Positions 7,911 through 17,235 of a stretch of DNA of 64,000 bases are shown here, piece after piece. The stretch lies in NCBI GenBank assembly GCA_043798715.1, contig JAZDOK010000106.1, positions 15,558 to 79,557 of the forward strand. The letters are read 5' to 3'. Position 1 is the stretch's first letter, and every line of letters begins with the position of its first letter. Source of the stretch: JAZDOK01 sp043798715 (GTDB taxonomy: Bacteria; Vulcanimicrobiota; JAZDOK01). A program made the translations under genes and the position numbers. Under the pieces are notes generated by a model. That model saw only the letters and a program-made list of their open reading frames with translations, had not been told where the DNA came from and did no database searches.

Positions 7911-8387
7911 ATGGAGATAAATATCACCCTGGTGATCCAGGCGGTCAATTTTCTCATTGCCTTCTGGCTTCTCAAGATTCTCTATGTCTCGCAGCTCAAG
8001 CCGATCTTTTCGGCCCGGGCCGAAAAGATCGCCAGGGACATCGAGGAGGCCGAATCACTCCGCTCCGATGCCCTGGCCCAGAAGGCGGAATATGAGGCCG
8101 CTCTCCATGATGCCCGCAAGGAGGCCGGGGCCATCCTTAAACAGGCCGTTCAGTACGGCGAACAGACCAAGGCCGAGCTCCTGGGAAAATCAAAAGAAGA
8201 GGCCCGCCTGATCGTCGAAAAGGCACGGGCTGAGGCCCGGACTGAAAAAGAGCGTCTGTATATGGAGATCAAGAGCCATACGGCTGAGCTGGCCGTGGCC
8301 ATGGCCTCAAAAATTCTGAAGGAATCCGTGGACCCTGAGACGCATCAGAAGATGGTCCAGACGTTCGCCCGGAAGGTAGGAAATTAA
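7911..8387 (+). CDS. atpF: F-type ATP synthase subunit b
   Basis: This peripheral-stalk subunit has one N-terminal membrane helix (about residues 5-25) followed by a long charged, alanine-rich coiled coil to residue 158. The region with AEKIARDIEEAESLRSDAL is typical of the b dimer. Only one b gene is present, so the stalk is probably a homodimer. It sits between atpE and atpH in the standard order. Confidence 0.94.
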   Translation: MEINITLVIQAVNFLIAFWLLKILYVSQLKPIFSARAEKIARDIEEAESLRSDALAQKAEYEAALHDARKEAGAILKQAVQYGEQTKAELLGKSKEEARLIVEKARAEARTEKERLYMEIKSHTAELAVAMASKILKESVDPETHQKMVQTFARKVGN

Positions 8388-8948
8388 TTGGAGCACGCGG
8401 TCGCCGAGCGGTACGGGCAGGCCCTCTTCATGCTGGCCCGGGAGAAAGGCATGATGGAGCAGGCCGCAGGGGATCTCGGGCGCGTCTGCGCGATCCTCTC
8501 GAAGCACCCTGATTTAAGGAAAGCCTTCGAAGCCCCGCACATTCCGGCAAAAGTAAAAAAAGACATCCTGTCAAAACTCTTCACCGGGAAACTCTCGGCC
8601 GAGGTGCTCAATTTTCTTTTTCTCCTGGTCGATAAACAGCGCGAGAACCAACTTCCCCTGATTGAGGAAGTCTACCGGAGGATAGTGGAGGAGTCTCTCA
8701 ACGAAGTCTCCGTGGAGGTCACTACCGCCGTTCCCTTATCGCAGGAATCCGGGCGCCTCCTCTCCGAAAAGCTCTCCTCGAATTGGCACAAAAAGATAAA
8801 AATACTCCCGGTGGTCAATCCGGCCATCCTCGGAGGCGTCATAGTAAAAATGAAAGACATCCTCATAGATGGGAGCCTGCTGCACGCGCTTTCTATTCTG
8901 AAGGAGAGAGCGGCCGGCTCGCCGGACGGAACAGAAGGGAGCACGTGA
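8388..8948 (+). CDS. atpH: F-type ATP synthase subunit delta
   Basis: The delta subunit links the F1 head to the b stalk. The 186-residue protein has the N-terminal helical domain starting HAVAERYGQALF and the conserved C-terminal ILGGVIVKMKDILIDGSL. It starts with TTG directly after the atpF stop codon, with GGAAGG upstream, so it is probably coupled to atpF translation. Confidence 0.95.
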   Translation: MEHAVAERYGQALFMLAREKGMMEQAAGDLGRVCAILSKHPDLRKAFEAPHIPAKVKKDILSKLFTGKLSAEVLNFLFLLVDKQRENQLPLIEEVYRRIVEESLNEVSVEVTTAVPLSQESGRLLSEKLSSNWHKKIKILPVVNPAILGGVIVKMKDILIDGSLLHALSILKERAAGSPDGTEGST

Positions 8949-8949
8949 T

Positions 8950-10475
<1,526 letters not shown>

Positions 10476-10479
<4 letters not shown>

Positions 10480-11336
10480 AGGGCGGCGGCGTCAGATCCA
10501 TAAAGGGTCGGATTCGGGCGGTAAGCGGTATCCAGCAGATCACCCGCGCCATGAAGCTGGTGGCCGCCGTCAGAATCAAAAAGGCGGACGTCCGGATGAA
10601 AGCTTTCGGCCCCATCTCCGCCAAGATGCAGGAAATCGTCAACGAACTGGTCAGCCAGATGGATGAAGTACTGCACCCCCTCATGGCCTGCCGAAAGCCG
10701 GGCCAAAACTACGGCATCGTGGTCATCACATCAGACAAAGGCCTCTGCGGCTCTTATAATCACAATGTCCTCAGGGAGGTCGAAACATACATCAACTCTC
10801 TTCCTCTCGAGAGCACTATTCGCATCATCACCGTAGGCCAGAAGGCCAGAAAGTATTTTCTGAAACAGAATGTCGCGGTTGAAAAGCATCTGGACGGCTG
10901 GAAAGCCACATATGAAGAGGCCCGCGACCTGGCCTCCCGGGCGATCGACTGGTTCATTTCGGGAGAAGTCGGAGAGGTCCGCTGCTTCTATACCAGGCCC
11001 GTCTCCGCCATCGTCCAGAAGGCCCTGCCGGAAACCCTTCTCCCGCTTCAGGGCGCCACTGAGAAGAAACAGCCCCTCCCTTATATTTATGAGCCGGAAC
11101 CCAAAGCGGCCCTGGAGGCCCTCCTCCCCAGGTATGTCGAGGTGGTCCTGATGAGAATCCTCCTGGAGTCGCGGGCGGCGGAGCTGGGGGCACGCCTGAA
11201 GGCCATGACTAATGCTACCGAGAATGCGGAAAAATATGTAAAAGATCTCACTTTAGCCTACTTCCGTGCACGACAGGAAGCCATCACTACGGAGATCATC
11301 GAGGTGGCCAGCGGAGCCAATTATGCAGCAGGATAA
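10476..11336 (+). CDS. atpG: F-type ATP synthase subunit gamma
   Basis: This is the central rotor shaft. The N-terminal helix has IKGRIRAVSGIQQITRAMKLVAA and the C-terminal helix has ARLKAMTNATENAEK, both hallmarks of the coiled-coil shaft. GIVVITSDKGLCGSYN marks the Rossmann-like globular part. The 286 residues are normal. An inverted-repeat element separates it from atpD, whereas the genes before it overlap or nearly touch. Confidence 0.97.
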
Positions 11337-11350
11337 AAACAAATTTTAAA

Positions 11351-11433
11351 GGGGTCGCGTCTTGACATTTGACAAATAAAATAGTAACGGGGTCAATTCT
11401 TGACTAATTTGTCAAATGTCAAGACGCGACCCC
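11351..11433. repeat. 27-bp perfect inverted repeat (REP/MITE-like) inside atp operon
   Basis: The arms 11351-11377 and 11407-11433 are perfect reverse complements, separated by a 29-base spacer. Each arm opens GGGGTCGCGTCTTGAC from the outside. The spacer contains a third, imperfect copy (GGGGTCAATTCTTGAC, 11389-11404). The pattern resembles REP-type palindromes spread by RAYT (Y1) transposases, from memory of such repeats. No transposase gene is in the window. The element lies between atpG and atpD, and its second arm ends 17 bases before the atpD ATG. In RNA it would form a very stable hairpin that could affect atpD-atpC expression. Confidence 0.93.
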
Positions 11434-11450
11434 ATCTTAAGGAGGAAAAT

Positions 11451-12878
11451 ATGGGCGCAGGCAAGGTGGTCCAGGTTATCGGATCGGTGGTGGATGTAGA
11501 ATTTCCACCCAATGAGCTTCCCAATCTCTTCAACGCGATAAAAATCCAACGCGAGATGATGGCCGAAGGCGAATCAGCCGAGCTTTGGCTTGAGGTTGAA
11601 GGAGAGCTGGGAAACAACCGGGTGCGCTGCCTGGCCCTTGGAGTGACGGACGGATTGAGGCGCGGGATGGAGGCGGTGGACACCGGCTCCCCCATAATGA
11701 TACCGGTAGGGAAGAACACCCTGGGGCGCATCTTCAACGTCCTTGGTCAGCCCATAGACCACCCGGTGGATTGGAAGCCGGAAAAGTTCTATCCGATGCA
11801 CCGGCCGCCCCCTCCCTTCGAGGAGCAGGAGCCGACGACCAGCATCTTTGAAACCGGAATAAAGGTGATAGATCTTCTGGCTCCCTATTCAAAGGGCGGT
11901 AAGACCGGCCTCTTCGGCGGCGCCGGAGTCGGAAAAACCGTTCTCATCCAGGAAATGATTCGTAACATCGCCACCGAACACTCCGGCTACTCCGTCTTTG
12001 CGGGCGTCGGGGAGCGGACACGCGAGGGCAACGACCTCTGGCTTGAGATGAAGCATTCCGGGGTGATCGACAAGACGGCCCTCGTATTCGGCCAGATGGA
12101 CGAACCCCCCGGTGTTCGCTTCAGGGTGGGACTTACGGGCATCACCATGGCCGAGTATTTCCGGGATGAGGAGGGACAGAATGTTCTCCTCTTCATAGAT
12201 AATATCTTCCGATTCGTGCTGGCGGGCTCGGAGGTCTCAGCCCTGCTTGGGCGAATGCCCTCGGCGGTGGGCTATCAGCCAACGCTCTCGACCGAGATGG
12301 GCCTCCTCGAAGAACGGATCACCTCCACCCGGAAGGGCTCCATTACGGCGGTGCAGGCGATCTATGTTCCTGCCGACGACATCACCGATCCGGCGGTGGC
12401 CACCACCTTCACCCATCTCGATGCCACCACGGTCCTCGACCGCTCCATCATGGAGCAGGGAATCTATCCGGCAGTGGATCCGCTGGCCTCCACCTCCCGC
12501 ATTCTTGAGCCCCGGTTTGTAGGGGACGAGCACTACGCGGTGGCCCGGAAAACCCAGGAGGTCCTCCAGCGCTACAAGGACCTCCAGGAGATCATCGCCA
12601 TCCTCGGGGTTGAGGAACTCTCCGATGAAGACCGGATGATAGTGGGCCGGGCCAGGAGGATTCAGCGTTTCTTCTCCCAGCCGTTCTTCGTGGCCGAGAC
12701 GTTCACCGGGCGGCCCGGCAAGTACGTCCCCTTATCACAGACAATCAAGGGCTTCCGGGAACTGGCTGACGGCCGCCTGGATCACCTTCCGGAGCAGGCC
12801 TTCTACATGGCCGGAAACCTCGACGAGGTGCTGGCCCAGGCCGAGAAAATGGGAGCGGAGGTGGGTTCCCGCACATGA
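11451..12878 (+). CDS. atpD: F-type ATP synthase subunit beta
   Basis: This is the catalytic head subunit, 475 residues. The Walker A motif is GGAGVGKT. The catalytic GERTREGNDLW (containing the base Glu), LLFIDNIFRF and ALLGRMPSAVGYQPTL all match the family. The ATG at 11451 follows AAGGAGG. A TTG further upstream at 11400 is open but lies in the inverted repeat and is not credible. It overlaps atpC by four bases. Confidence 0.98.
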   Translation: MGAGKVVQVIGSVVDVEFPPNELPNLFNAIKIQREMMAEGESAELWLEVEGELGNNRVRCLALGVTDGLRRGMEAVDTGSPIMIPVGKNTLGRIFNVLGQPIDHPVDWKPEKFYPMHRPPPPFEEQEPTTSIFETGIKVIDLLAPYSKGGKTGLFGGAGVGKTVLIQEMIRNIATEHSGYSVFAGVGERTREGNDLWLEMKHSGVIDKTALVFGQMDEPPGVRFRVGLTGITMAEYFRDEEGQNVLLFIDNIFRFVLAGSEVSALLGRMPSAVGYQPTLSTEMGLLEERITSTRKGSITAVQAIYVPADDITDPAVATTFTHLDATTVLDRSIMEQGIYPAVDPLASTSRILEPRFVGDEHYAVARKTQEVLQRYKDLQEIIAILGVEELSDEDRMIVGRARRIQRFFSQPFFVAETFTGRPGKYVPLSQTIKGFRELADGRLDHLPEQAFYMAGNLDEVLAQAEKMGAEVGSRT

Positions 12879-13174
12879 AGGAGCGCAAGGGCCTCTACCT
12901 GGAACTGATGACGCCACAGGAGATCGCCTTCAAGGGAAGCGCCGAATATATCCAGCTTCCGGGCTATGAGGGGGAAGTCGGCATCCTCCAGGGGCATGCG
13001 CCCCTGCTGTCGCTTCTGCTCCCAGGCAAGATTCTCATTCGGGCAAAGGGAAAAGAAATCTTACTGGTTACCGGCGAAGGTTTCGTGCAAGTCTTAAACA
13101 ACATGGTCAGCGTATTGGTGACCTCTGCCGTCCGTCCGGAAGGTACTGATATCGGGGAAAAAGAGCAGCCATAA
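12875..13174 (+). CDS. atpC: F-type ATP synthase subunit epsilon, short form
   Basis: Only the N-terminal beta-sandwich of epsilon is present: MTPQEIAFKG, YIQLPGYEGEVGILQGHAPL and a final strand VLVTSAVRPE, ending at residue 99. The usual C-terminal helical hairpin (about 45 more residues), which inhibits ATP hydrolysis in many bacteria, is absent. The stop is followed at once by the murA ribosome site, with no frameshifted remainder visible. The enzyme may therefore lack epsilon inhibition. Confidence 0.93.
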   Translation: MKERKGLYLELMTPQEIAFKGSAEYIQLPGYEGEVGILQGHAPLLSLLLPGKILIRAKGKEILLVTGEGFVQVLNNMVSVLVTSAVRPEGTDIGEKEQP

Positions 13175-13197
13175 AGTAATAGTTGGAGGAATATATT

Positions 13198-14469
13198 TTG
13201 GGAAAACTGCTTATAAACGGCGGGCACCGGCTTCATGGTATGATGAAAGCCAGCGGCGCCAAGAACGCCGCACTGCCGGTGATGGCCGCCTGTCTATTGA
13301 CGTCAGGGGATGTTCACCTGAAAAAAATTCCAAGCATTTCGGATGTCTGGGTCATGAAGGAACTTCTGGAGGCCCTGGGAGCTTCTGTTGATTTCGACGG
13401 CGCGGGCTCGATGCGGATCAACGCCAGGGACGTGCATACCACCAGGACTCCCCACGATCTGGTGAAGCGCATCCATGCCTCGTTCGATGTGACCGGGCCT
13501 CTCCTGGCCAGGTTTCACCGGGCGGAAGTATCTCTTCCCGGCGGCTGCGTCCTCGGCTCCCGCCAGGTGGACCTTCATACCCGGGGATTCATGGCTCTGG
13601 GAGCCAAAATAGATCTCGGTTATGGTTTTTACAGGGTAGAGGCCAAGGAGCTGAAGGGCACCCGCATCTATTTCGACAAATCCAGCGTGGGCGCGACCAA
13701 GAACACCCTGATGGCGGCCTGCCTGGCGCATGGAAAGACCATTATCGAGAACGCCGCCAGAGAGCCGGAGGTGGTGGATCTGGCCAACTTCCTTTGCGCC
13801 ATGGGTGCCAGAATTTCCGGCATCGGGACTACGGACATTGTGATCGATGGCGTGAAATCGCTTCATTCTCCGGCGGGCGAATACGAGATCATCTCCGACC
13901 GGATCGAGGCGGGAACCTTTCTGCTGGCGGCGGCCATCACCGGCGGCGATCTCCGCATCGAGGACATCTCCCCCTCCTTCCTTGATTCGGTAATCGAACA
14001 ACTGAGGCGGGCCGGTCAGGAAATTGAGGCCGGCGAGCGCCACATCCACTTTCGCGGGATTCGCCCCATCCTGGGGGTGGACGTGACCACCATGCCCTTC
14101 CCCGGCTTCCCGACGGATCTCCAGCCTCCCATCGGCGCCGTGTTGACAACAGCGGAGGGAACAAGTATCATCAAGGAGACCATCTTCGACAGCCGCTATG
14201 CCTACGTGGATGAGATGCGGCGGATGGGAGCCGACATCAAAAAGATAGACGAACGCACAATCCTCATCCAGGGAGTAAGGCAGCTCACCGGAGCGCCGGT
14301 TAACGGCATGGACATCAGGGCGGGAGCGGCCCTGGTCCTGGCGGGCCTGGTCGCCGACGGGCAAACGGAGGTCGGCGGGCTTAAATACATTGATCGGGGT
14401 TACGAAAATATATCTGATAAACTCAACGCGCTGGGAGCTGATATCCGGCGGATCGAGAACAAGGAGTGA
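13198..14469 (+). CDS. murA: UDP-N-acetylglucosamine 1-carboxyvinyltransferase
   Basis: This is the first committed enzyme of peptidoglycan synthesis, transferring enolpyruvate from PEP to UDP-GlcNAc. SGAKNAALP supplies the Lys-Asn pair, LPGGC the catalytic and fosfomycin-target cysteine (C117), FPTDLQPP the catalytic Asp, and DIRAGA and IDRGYE the late arginines. The position 24 residues before the cysteine is His (IHAS), where most family members have Arg (MRAS, R91 in E. coli numbering). The TTG start at 13198 is chosen because GGAGGA lies seven bases upstream; a TTG at 13183 lies before that site. It follows atpC by 23 bases. Confidence 0.95.
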   Translation: MGKLLINGGHRLHGMMKASGAKNAALPVMAACLLTSGDVHLKKIPSISDVWVMKELLEALGASVDFDGAGSMRINARDVHTTRTPHDLVKRIHASFDVTGPLLARFHRAEVSLPGGCVLGSRQVDLHTRGFMALGAKIDLGYGFYRVEAKELKGTRIYFDKSSVGATKNTLMAACLAHGKTIIENAAREPEVVDLANFLCAMGARISGIGTTDIVIDGVKSLHSPAGEYEIISDRIEAGTFLLAAAITGGDLRIEDISPSFLDSVIEQLRRAGQEIEAGERHIHFRGIRPILGVDVTTMPFPGFPTDLQPPIGAVLTTAEGTSIIKETIFDSRYAYVDEMRRMGADIKKIDERTILIQGVRQLTGAPVNGMDIRAGAALVLAGLVADGQTEVGGLKYIDRGYENISDKLNALGADIRRIENKE

Positions 14470-15444
14470 ATGTTCATGCACATCGGAATTGACCTGGGAA
14501 CGGCCAGCGTCCTGGTTTACCTTAAGGGGAAGGGAATTGTCCTTCGGGAGCCGTCAGTGGTGGCCATAGACAAGAACGACGACAAGATTCTGGCGGTGGG
14601 TGAGCAGGCGCGTCTCATGCTGGGCAAGACGCCGGCCAACATCGTGGCCATCCGGCCCCTCCGCGACGGCGTCATCGCCGACTACGAGGTCACCGAGGCC
14701 ATGCTGAAATATTTCATCAACCGCGTCTGCGGCAAGAGACGCCTCTTCCGTCCCTCGGTCATGATCTGCGTCCCCGCGGAAGTCACCAGCGTCGAGAAGC
14801 GGGCGGTGGTGGAAGCGGCCATTTCCGCCGGCGCCAAGAGAGCCTTTCTCATCGAGGAGCCCATGGCGGCGGCCATCGGGGCGGGCCTCTCCGTGGATGA
14901 GGCCGGCGGCAACATGGTAGTGGACATCGGCGGGGGCACCTCGGACGTGGCGGTCATTTCCCTGGGAGGCATCGTGGTCAGTGAATCCATCCGGGTAGCC
15001 GGCAACAAGATGGACGAGGCCATAGTCCGCTACATACGAAAAACTTACAACCTTATGATCGGAGAGCGGACCGCCGAGGAAATCAAAATCAAAATCGGCT
15101 CCGCCTATCCCCAGGATGAGCCCCTGAGCATGGAAATTCGCGGCCGGGATCTGATAAACGGCCTTCCGAAGACACTAATCATCAACTCGGAGGAGATAAG
15201 GGGAGCCATGGAGGAGCCTCTCCTGGCGATAGTTGACGCCGTCAAGGCGGTTTTGGAAAAAACACCGCCCGAGCTGGCCGCCGACATCATCGATCGCGGG
15301 ATTGTTATGACCGGCGGCGGAGCACTTCTGCGCGGACTGGATATGCTTCTCAGCAAGGCCACCGGCATGTCCGTCCGCCTGGCCGATGACCCCATTTCCT
15401 GCGTCGCCATCGGCACGGGGAAGGCGGAAATTTACAAGTTGTAA
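14470..15444 (+). CDS. mreB: Actin-like cell-shape protein MreB/Mbl
   Basis: This bacterial actin positions the wall-elongation machinery. GIDLGTASVLVYLKGKGIV and EPSVVAID form the phosphate-1 region. VDIGGGTSDVAVISLGGIV is phosphate 2, and IVMTGGGALLRGLD is the adenosine motif. The opening MFMHIGIDLGTASV resembles Mbl more than MreB of B. subtilis. ATGs at 14470 and 14476 are both possible after AAGGAG. It abuts murA, and mreC/mreD are not in the window. The PBP2 gene lies close by on the other strand. Confidence 0.94.
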   Translation: MFMHIGIDLGTASVLVYLKGKGIVLREPSVVAIDKNDDKILAVGEQARLMLGKTPANIVAIRPLRDGVIADYEVTEAMLKYFINRVCGKRRLFRPSVMICVPAEVTSVEKRAVVEAAISAGAKRAFLIEEPMAAAIGAGLSVDEAGGNMVVDIGGGTSDVAVISLGGIVVSESIRVAGNKMDEAIVRYIRKTYNLMIGERTAEEIKIKIGSAYPQDEPLSMEIRGRDLINGLPKTLIINSEEIRGAMEEPLLAIVDAVKAVLEKTPPELAADIIDRGIVMTGGGALLRGLDMLLSKATGMSVRLADDPISCVAIGTGKAEIYKL

Positions 15445-15527
15445 TGAAAACTTCGCCTGTCTGAACAGGAGGACTTTTTTCCGGGGCGTAGAAATCGCAC
15501 GCTCAGGATCTTTTGGGGAGTGGACGA

Positions 15528-16445
15528 ATGGCCGGTTTGACCCTTGATGATGCAAGAAAATCTCCGTGGTACGCCGCGACAATGCTTGCGGCTCTTTGTC
15601 TTTCCGCCTTTATCCTGGGCCAGAGCCTCTCCTTCATAATCGCGCTCTTTCTTCAAACGCCTCCGCGTCTTCACCTTACGCGCTCGGAAGCTCCAAAAGA
15701 AGTCGTCGAAAGGCCCGTCTCCGAGATCATTGCCAACACGAAAATACTCTTTTCCCAGCAGGCGGCACCCGCCGCCAGCACAGCGCCCGGAGAAAAAGCT
15801 GCAAACGCCACCTCCAACTCCGCTCTCGAAAGCCTCCTGGAAGGGGCCGGGGGAGACTCGGCGATGGCGCTCCTGGGAACGATTATCAGTCCCGCGGTCT
15901 CGCTGGCCTTCATCAGCGCCGCCGACAAGATCTATTCCGTACACCAGGGAGAAAAAGTCGGCCGTTTTACCGCCATAAAAATAGTGAAGGACATGGTACT
16001 CCTGGTCAGCCTGGAAAAAAAGATCACCCTCAGGATGGATTTTACCGGGGATGGATCCGGAACTCTGGTGGAGACGCAGGGGGGGACAGTCGGAAGCGCT
16101 GTTGCCACTCCGGAGCAGCAGCAGAACATTAAAAAGTCCCTGAGCCGGAAAGATTTCACGGCCATCGCGGACAACCCGGACCAGATAGCCAAGGATATCC
16201 TTTTCACCCCGATTGCCAGGGACGGCAAGCCCTACGGCATCCAGATCAGCATGCTCGGTCCCGGAAGTTTTTTCAAAAACCTGGATCTCTTGCCGGGGGA
16301 CATCCTGACCAAGGTCAACGACAAGGAACTTAAGACTCCGGAGGATGCCTTTCTAGCCTACCAGATGATGCGGAATGAGGACAACGTGAATTTTACGGTC
16401 GAGCGGAATGGGAATAATATCCAGCTCAACCTGCAATTCAAGTAA
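15528..16445 (+). CDS. gspC: General secretion pathway protein C (GspC-like)
   Basis: This is an inner-membrane type II secretion subunit that contacts the outer-membrane secretin. The layout is a short cytoplasmic tail, one membrane helix (about 17-40), an Ala/Pro-rich linker, and an HR-type domain (LLGTIISPAVSLAFIS, about 110-170). A C-terminal PDZ domain with GIQISMLGPGSFFKNLDLLPGDILTKVNDKEL closes it. The ATG at 15528 follows GGGGAG. Only gspC and gspG are present; the rest of the system must lie elsewhere. Confidence 0.85.
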   Translation: MAGLTLDDARKSPWYAATMLAALCLSAFILGQSLSFIIALFLQTPPRLHLTRSEAPKEVVERPVSEIIANTKILFSQQAAPAASTAPGEKAANATSNSALESLLEGAGGDSAMALLGTIISPAVSLAFISAADKIYSVHQGEKVGRFTAIKIVKDMVLLVSLEKKITLRMDFTGDGSGTLVETQGGTVGSAVATPEQQQNIKKSLSRKDFTAIADNPDQIAKDILFTPIARDGKPYGIQISMLGPGSFFKNLDLLPGDILTKVNDKELKTPEDAFLAYQMMRNEDNVNFTVERNGNNIQLNLQFK

Positions 16446-16471
16446 CATCGGAAATACTAAGGAGGCTTTAC

Positions 16472-16894
16472 ATGCGCAGGTCACGCAGAAATACCGGGTT
16501 CACCCTTATTGAGATCATTATCGTCGTAACCATCCTGGCCATCCTGGCGGGGCTCATTATTCCCCGTTACGTCGGGAGAGTCGAAGAGGCCAGAAAAGTC
16601 AAGGCTGTCATCCAGATTAGAGAAATGATGAAAGCTCTCGAACTCTACCGCCTGGACAACGGCAAGTACCCCTCCACGGAGCAGGGTCTCCAGGCGCTGG
16701 CCGAGCAACCCACGTCCGAGCCTCTGCCGCTCAAGTGGCGGCAGTACATGGACAAGATTCCCAAGGACCCTTGGGGCAACGACTACATCTACCTGTGCCC
16801 GGGAACTCACGGAGCCCTGGATATTATCTCCATCGGCCCGGACGGCAAAGAGGGAGAGGACGATATCATGTCCTGGGATCTTCCCGAGAACTAA
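16472..16894 (+). CDS. gspG: Type II secretion major pseudopilin
   Basis: The preprotein has a class III leader, RRNTG|FTLIEIII, cleaved by prepilin peptidase and N-methylated at Phe. The length of 140, the YRLDNGKYPSTEQGLQAL segment, and the final DGKEGEDD calcium-binding loop are diagnostic of GspG. It forms the periplasmic pseudopilus. It lies 26 bases after gspC, with AAGGAGG at the start. Confidence 0.97.
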   Translation: MRRSRRNTGFTLIEIIIVVTILAILAGLIIPRYVGRVEEARKVKAVIQIREMMKALELYRLDNGKYPSTEQGLQALAEQPTSEPLPLKWRQYMDKIPKDPWGNDYIYLCPGTHGALDIISIGPDGKEGEDDIMSWDLPEN

Positions 16895-16985
16895 ATCTGA
16901 AGTCCGCCTGCAAACTGCCTTAATTTCAAAACCGCGCAACCTGAAGAGTTAGTTTTAATGAGAAGATGCGCCTGGTGCTGCAAGG

Positions 16986-16991
16986 TATAAT
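16986..16991 (+). promoter_or_regulatory. -10 element of the 6S RNA promoter
   Basis: A perfect TATAAT lies seven to nine bases before the predicted 5' end of the 6S RNA. No good -35 hexamer is seen at 16-18 bases upstream. The call rests on position and the match to the -10 consensus. Confidence 0.55.
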
Positions 16992-16997
16992 AAAAGG

Positions 16998-17180
16998 AAC
17001 TTCCCCGCAATGCCGTGTGCCCCCGGTATTTGAACCTGCTTGCGCAGGTGGGCGCCTCCAGCCGGTACTAGGATTCCCCATTACGAGGCCTTCACATGAC
17101 CGGCTAAGATCGGCTCCCAAGGTATCGGTGTTGGCTCAATACCTGGTGAGAACATCACGAGTCACTGCAGGGAAATCCCC
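16998..17180 (+). ncRNA. ssrS: 6S RNA
   Basis: The RNA is about 180 nt and binds and down-regulates the housekeeping RNA polymerase holoenzyme. The 5' end (17001-17009) pairs with the 3' end (17166-17174) with one mismatch. The conserved run GGTATTTGAACC ... GGTGGGCGCCTCC matches the E. coli pattern ATATTTCATACC ... TGTGGCGCTCC. A CCTGC/GCAGG hairpin lies in the 5' strand. The apical stem AGCCGGT (17060-17066) pairs perfectly with ACCGGCT (17099-17105). GGTAT/ATACC forms a hairpin in the 3' strand of the bubble. It occupies most of the 340-base space between gspG and mrdA. The exact ends are estimates. Confidence 0.83.
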
Positions 17181-17235
17181 TTGATTTGAGGATAACATAA
17201 TTCCCCCTAAAATGCAACAGAACTTGCCAAGCAGG

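Noticed and set aside
11400..11450. Upstream TTG start extending atpD
   Set aside because: It lies within the inverted repeat, has no ribosome site, and the family start is at ATG 11451 after AAGGAGG.
13303..14481. 392-codon open frame antisense to murA
   Set aside because: murA motifs are complete on the plus strand; the antisense product has no recognisable fold or ribosome site.
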